In this document: piece after piece, positions 60,587 to 64,000 of the stretch
Position numbering within the stretch: the first letter of the stretch is position 1
Layout of the letters: every line of letters begins with the position of its first letter
DNA from: M269 sp964625615
GTDB lineage: Bacteria > Pseudomonadota > Gammaproteobacteria > Enterobacterales > Alteromonadaceae
DNA length: 64,000 bases
NCBI GenBank assembly: GCA_964625615.1
Contig: CAZVDU010000003.1
Coordinates: 1 to 64,000, forward strand
Direction of reading: 5' to 3'
Position numbers and translations under genes: made by a program
Notes under the pieces: model-generated
Database searches by the model: none
What the model was told of the DNA's origin: nothing
Seen by the model: only the letters and a program-made list of their open reading frames with translations

Positions 60587-63309
60587 TTAGTTAACGTTAA
60601 TAAATCCAGACATATATATCGCATTACTCATTAAGCGACTCGTGCCATACCAATAGCCTCGGAAGTTCACATTATCGGCGAATGCAATAATTTTTCCTTT
60701 ACCAACATTGTGCGCCACAATGGCAGCGCTCTCAGCAATAGTGTCTTCCAATTCTGGCGCTGTATAGCCTGCCATTACAGGTTTTTCTTTGTATTGGGCA
60801 ACCATTACGAAAGGCTGATTAGGCGCTTGCATAACTACCGTACTATTTTTAAATAGCGGCAGTGTTTCGTTATAGAACCCGAAAGCTAGTGGGTGCGTTA
60901 AATCAAAATCAGTAGCAAAAGCTGCACCAGCAATGCGCTTTTTACCATTGAGTACTTCTATATCGCCATAGCTCAACTCGTCAGTCTTGAAGGCATCATC
61001 AATATCTTTTGGACTAAGGAATTTTGCTTTGAGCCAGTCTTTATTGCTAAACCAACGACTTGCAGACTTTTGACCAATTAACACACCGCCATCNNNNNNN
61101 NNNNNNNNNNNNNNNNNNNNNNNNNNNNNNNNNNNNNNNNNNNNNNNNNNNNNNNNNNNNNNNNNNNNNNNNNNNNNNNNNNNNNNNNNNNNNCTTTATT
61201 GCTAAACCAACGACTTGCAGACTTTTGACCAATTAACACACCGCCATCGTTCAACCAATACGCAATTTTATCGGTAACACTCTCGCTTAAGCCGTTGTAA
61301 TTACCTTGTACAAAAATGATATGGGTATAACGACTTAAATCTACTTGTCCTAAGCGATCTCTATCAACAATAGACACAGGCATACCAACACGCGTATCTA
61401 AATAATGCCAAGCTTCGCCTACTTCATACTGAGATGTGCCTACACCACCCACAATCATTACATTAACCTTATCTAGGTCAAGCATGTTGCGACTACCTAA
61501 ATCGATACCTTGACCGGTTAAACCAGACTGAACGGACCATACTTGTATATTATTGGCATTTGCCAATACTTGGAGCTTCTTCTCAAACCCTTCAGGCTGA
61601 TTCAAGCCCCGAGGAAAAACAACAGAACCTGGTGCAAAGTTCACTTGTCCCACATCAGTCTCTGCAACAAATGCTCTACCAGCAACTTTCACTTTGAGAC
61701 CAGCTTCCAAAGCTTGCTGAAGCAACTTAGGCGCAAAGTAATTATCCCATGAGAAAGCGTAGGCGTACGCGTCATTATTTAACTGATTGGATACTGGTAT
61801 CTTCGAGGTGCCTTCACTGTCCGTATCGATCTTACGCACATCGCCTTTGGCAACCTCTGCATAAGGAATATTAAATGACAGTGGAATATTCCAGTTCGAC
61901 ACATCATAGAAAGTATTATCGTTAAAGCGTTTGCGCGTTGAAAAGAGCGATTTAATAAGGCGATATTGTGGTTGATTTAACGACACGTAATAACTATCGT
62001 GTGCATCAAAGCGTTGCCCATCTAACGTTACATTCTTGCTTAAGGCTTCAACCTTAATTTGGTGCCTTTCCAAAATATCTATCATCGCTTGCATACGCTG
62101 CTTGTCATGTGACTCTGAGATAATAAAGCCGGCGGCCCTGTCCTTCTTTACCAAATCATCAACATCTACATTACTCTGATGTTGGAAAGCCAGTAAGCCT
62201 GCTTTATTAACCAGTGAACCTTCGAACGTCGACAACGACGTTGTTACTTGATTTTGAATCGCGAACGGGAAGCTCACTTCACCAGTCGTTGACTCTTGAA
62301 CATGCCCTCGTGAACTTGCTTGTTCAAAGAGGATACCAACGGCACCGTGGACATCAGGATAGGTTGAGCCTTTGCCGTAATAAAAATCATCATATGACTC
62401 TTCAGTAAAGTATAAACGGTTCGTTTTATCTAACGCTTTGGCATGGAAAACTGACAATTTTTCTGTCAAATCCAAGTTTGTATCAGGCGTATGAGGGTTT
62501 TTACGTGATGGGATGCCAGGCTGAAAGAAATAAGTACTGTTTGTACCCATTTCGTGGAAATCGGTCAGCACATTAGGGCGCCATCTGTGGAATTGATTGA
62601 TACGTGCACGTGACTCAGGGTGCGTGGTTAATAACCAATCACGATTTAAATCAAACCAGTAATGGTTCGTTCTACCAGAAGGCCAACGTTGAACATGCTC
62701 AACATGATTAGGGTCTGAGACCAGGGTTTCACCTCTGTGTGAATTAGCCCAGTGAGCAAAGCGTGCTAAGCCGTCTGGATTAATTGATGGGTCAAGTAAC
62801 ACAATATTGTCATTCAACAAGCGATCAATTTTCTCACCTTGTGCTGCCGCAAGATAATAAGCTACCAGCAAAGCTGCATTGCTACCTGAAGCTTCATCAC
62901 CGTGAACGCTATACCCCATCCAAAGTATCATGGGGTCTTTGTTGGGATCAGCAGCTTCTTTATTGGCAATACGATTAATATGTGCAGTACGTATTTGCTC
63001 AATATTGTTGATATTTTCTGGGGCAGAAATTTGTAGCAATAACAATGACCGTTGTTCATGCGTTTTGCCTGTTTCTATCAAGGATATCCTTGGTGACACT
63101 TCTGCCAATGTCTTCATATAGGTGACAAGCTGATCATGTCTCGCATGCCATGTACCAACAGGATAGCCCAGAATATCCGCAGGCTTAGGAATAGCAGGAT
63201 TGTAGCTTACATCCTTAGGCAAATAGTCAAGATCTGACGCTGGCTGAGCAAAAATAGCCGAAGACAGCGCGAGTGAGAGCATCGCTCCAATAACTGTAAT
63301 TAATCGCAT
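60587..63309 (-). CDS. M14 family zinc carboxypeptidase-like protein (one gene, split by an artefactual gap)
   Basis: A secreted metallopeptidase (signal peptide about residues 1-22, cleavage near FAQPA). The zinc motif is YSVHGDEASGSN (HxxE) near residue 133, and a DFHEMGTNS stretch supplies further active-site residues. A large C-terminal region of unclear function follows. The bases before the 100-N gap and after it share 55 identical bases (61039-61093 and 61194-61248); collapsing one copy gives 2568 coding bases, a whole number of codons (855 aa) with no frame change, so the gap is not real. It is close to other long marine M14 peptidases and likely helps degrade extracellular peptides. 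Confidence 0.88.
61094..61193. other. Spurious scaffold gap (100 N)
   Basis: Both flanks carry the same 55-bp sequence, and merging them restores one open reading frame. A 55-bp overlap at contig ends is expected from a k=55 de Bruijn assembly, so the joined contigs simply overlap. Confidence 0.9.
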
Positions 63310-63475
63310 GAATGTTACTTTTCTAGGACTTTAAAAAGATAACGCTAACAGCCTCTGAATAGGTAAGTCAATTAAGGGCGTAAGAACGATTTTTGATAAT
63401 GTATTTCGCCGTTATTCGGCGTATTTTTTAGGCATATCAACGCAAAAAGATCGAACAGATCTAAGACATAGCCAA

Positions 63476-63500
63476 TTACTTGAGTGTTTTACTCAAGTAA
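63476..63500. promoter_or_regulatory. IscR type-1-like site upstream of nfuA
   Basis: A 25-base palindrome around TTACTTGAGT...ACTCAAGTAA, centred 59 bases before the nfuA ATG, agrees with the IscR type-1 consensus at about 21 of 25 positions; the main deviation is GAGT in place of GACT in both arms. In E. coli the nfuA promoter is an IscR type-1 target, so [2Fe-2S]-IscR repression is the expected control. The full 13-bp arms also form a perfect hairpin. Confidence 0.6.
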
Positions 63501-63546
63501 TTGCGTTATCATATATATAGATTATGTTGCTGTAAGGATCGTTTGG

Positions 63547-64000
63547 ATGGTCACCATTTCTGAACCCGCTCAATCACACTTTGTAAAACTACTAGCAAAT
63601 CAAGAAGCGAACACCAATATTCGCGTTTTTGTTGTAAATCCGGGTACGCCTACTGCGGAATGTGGTGTTTCTTATTGTCCACCTGATGCTGTGGAAGATA
63701 GCGACACGATATTACCTTTTACGGGCTTTGATGCGGTTGTTGATTTAGAAAGTGCACCCTATTTAGAAGAAGCTGAAATTGACTTCGTAACCGATCAGAT
63801 GGGGTCACAGCTAACACTCAAAGCACCCAATGCAAAAATGCGTAAAGTTGACGAGAATGCTTCTCTATTTGATCGTGTTCGCTACATGATCGAAACAGAA
63901 ATTAACCCACAATTAGCTGGTCACGGTGGCATGGTAATGTTAGCAGAGATCACCGAGAACGGTGAAGCTATGCTTCAATTTGGCGGCGGTTGCAATGGTT
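63547..64000 (+). CDS. nfuA: Fe-S biogenesis protein NfuA (3' end outside window)
   Basis: The first about 151 residues of a protein usually about 190 aa. NfuA carries and delivers [4Fe-4S] clusters. The N-terminal A-type-like domain (MVTISEPAQSHFVKLLANQE, then NPGTPTAECGVSYCPPDAVE) matches NfuA closely, and the C-terminal NifU domain begins near residue 110 and reaches GGGCNG, the first Cys of its CxxC motif, at the window edge. It is placed as in other gammaproteobacteria, in the bioH-comF-nfuA cluster. Confidence 0.95.
   Translation, partial: MVTISEPAQSHFVKLLANQEANTNIRVFVVNPGTPTAECGVSYCPPDAVEDSDTILPFTGFDAVVDLESAPYLEEAEIDFVTDQMGSQLTLKAPNAKMRKVDENASLFDRVRYMIETEINPQLAGHGGMVMLAEITENGEAMLQFGGGCNG

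Noticed and set aside
60587..61084. Separate small gene downstream of the M14 peptidase
   Set aside because: Its start repeats the last residues before the gap; the duplicated flanks show it is the C-terminal part of the same gene.

Overview
The window is chromosomal DNA of a Gram-negative gammaproteobacterium, probably marine. The evidence is lipopolysaccharide genes (waaA, kdkA, heptosyltransferase), a full type II secretion operon, OmpR/EnvZ, SlmA, NudE/CysQ, the yheS-yheT-yheU and slyX/fkpA neighbourhoods, and bioH-comF-nfuA, all in arrangements typical of Alteromonadales/Oceanospirillales-like bacteria. No rRNA, tRNA, CRISPR array or intact transposase was recognised. I cannot name the genus from sequence alone.

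Layout. 1-6.5 kb: cell-surface region with the 3' end of waaA, a family-9 glycosyltransferase, KDO kinase, a Wzi-like outer-membrane protein, and a TagD plus two tandem CDP-glycerol glycerophosphotransferase-like genes, suggesting glycerol-phosphate decoration of a surface glycan. 6.6-12.7 kb: housekeeping genes (coaD, mutM, rpmG, rpmB, a GT2 glycosyltransferase, radC, coaBC, slmA). 12.9-15.1 kb: a decayed chromosomal integron. It has a frameshifted intI remnant on the + strand and, divergent from it, small minus-strand cassette-like genes separated by two recognisable attC sites; an assembly gap of unknown size cuts the intI remnant. 15.2-20.4 kb: M28 peptidase lipoprotein, TetR regulator, DUF1820 protein, small membrane proteins and a phosphoribulokinase-like gene. 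20.6-24 kb: ompR-envZ, hslO, hslR. 24.1-35.5 kb: gspC to gspN in one tightly packed operon. 35.5-41.4 kb: yrfG, nudE-cysQ, YceI, an orphan periplasmic binding protein and a Tat-exported PhoD phosphatase. 41.6-47.7 kb: yheU/yheT/TIGR02444/yheS, yheV, slyX, a WD40 lipoprotein and fkpA. 48.2-50.9 kb: glpT, greB, a MarR regulator with a two-site operator and a small divergent gene.

51.1-54.9 kb holds the most unusual locus: a three-gene minus-strand operon encoding a VioB-type ferritin-like protein with a C-terminal Cys-rich tail of repeated C-x5-C units, an MNIO (DUF692) multinuclear iron oxidative enzyme and its DUF2063 partner. The arrangement suggests that the Cys-rich tail of a large iron-binding-type enzyme is the modification substrate, instead of the usual small precursor peptide.

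55.2-64 kb: tex, a SprA-type HExxH protein with a small hook-like protein, bioH, comF, a large M14 peptidase split by an artefactual scaffold gap (identical 55-bp flanks), and the start of nfuA preceded by an IscR type-1-like site.
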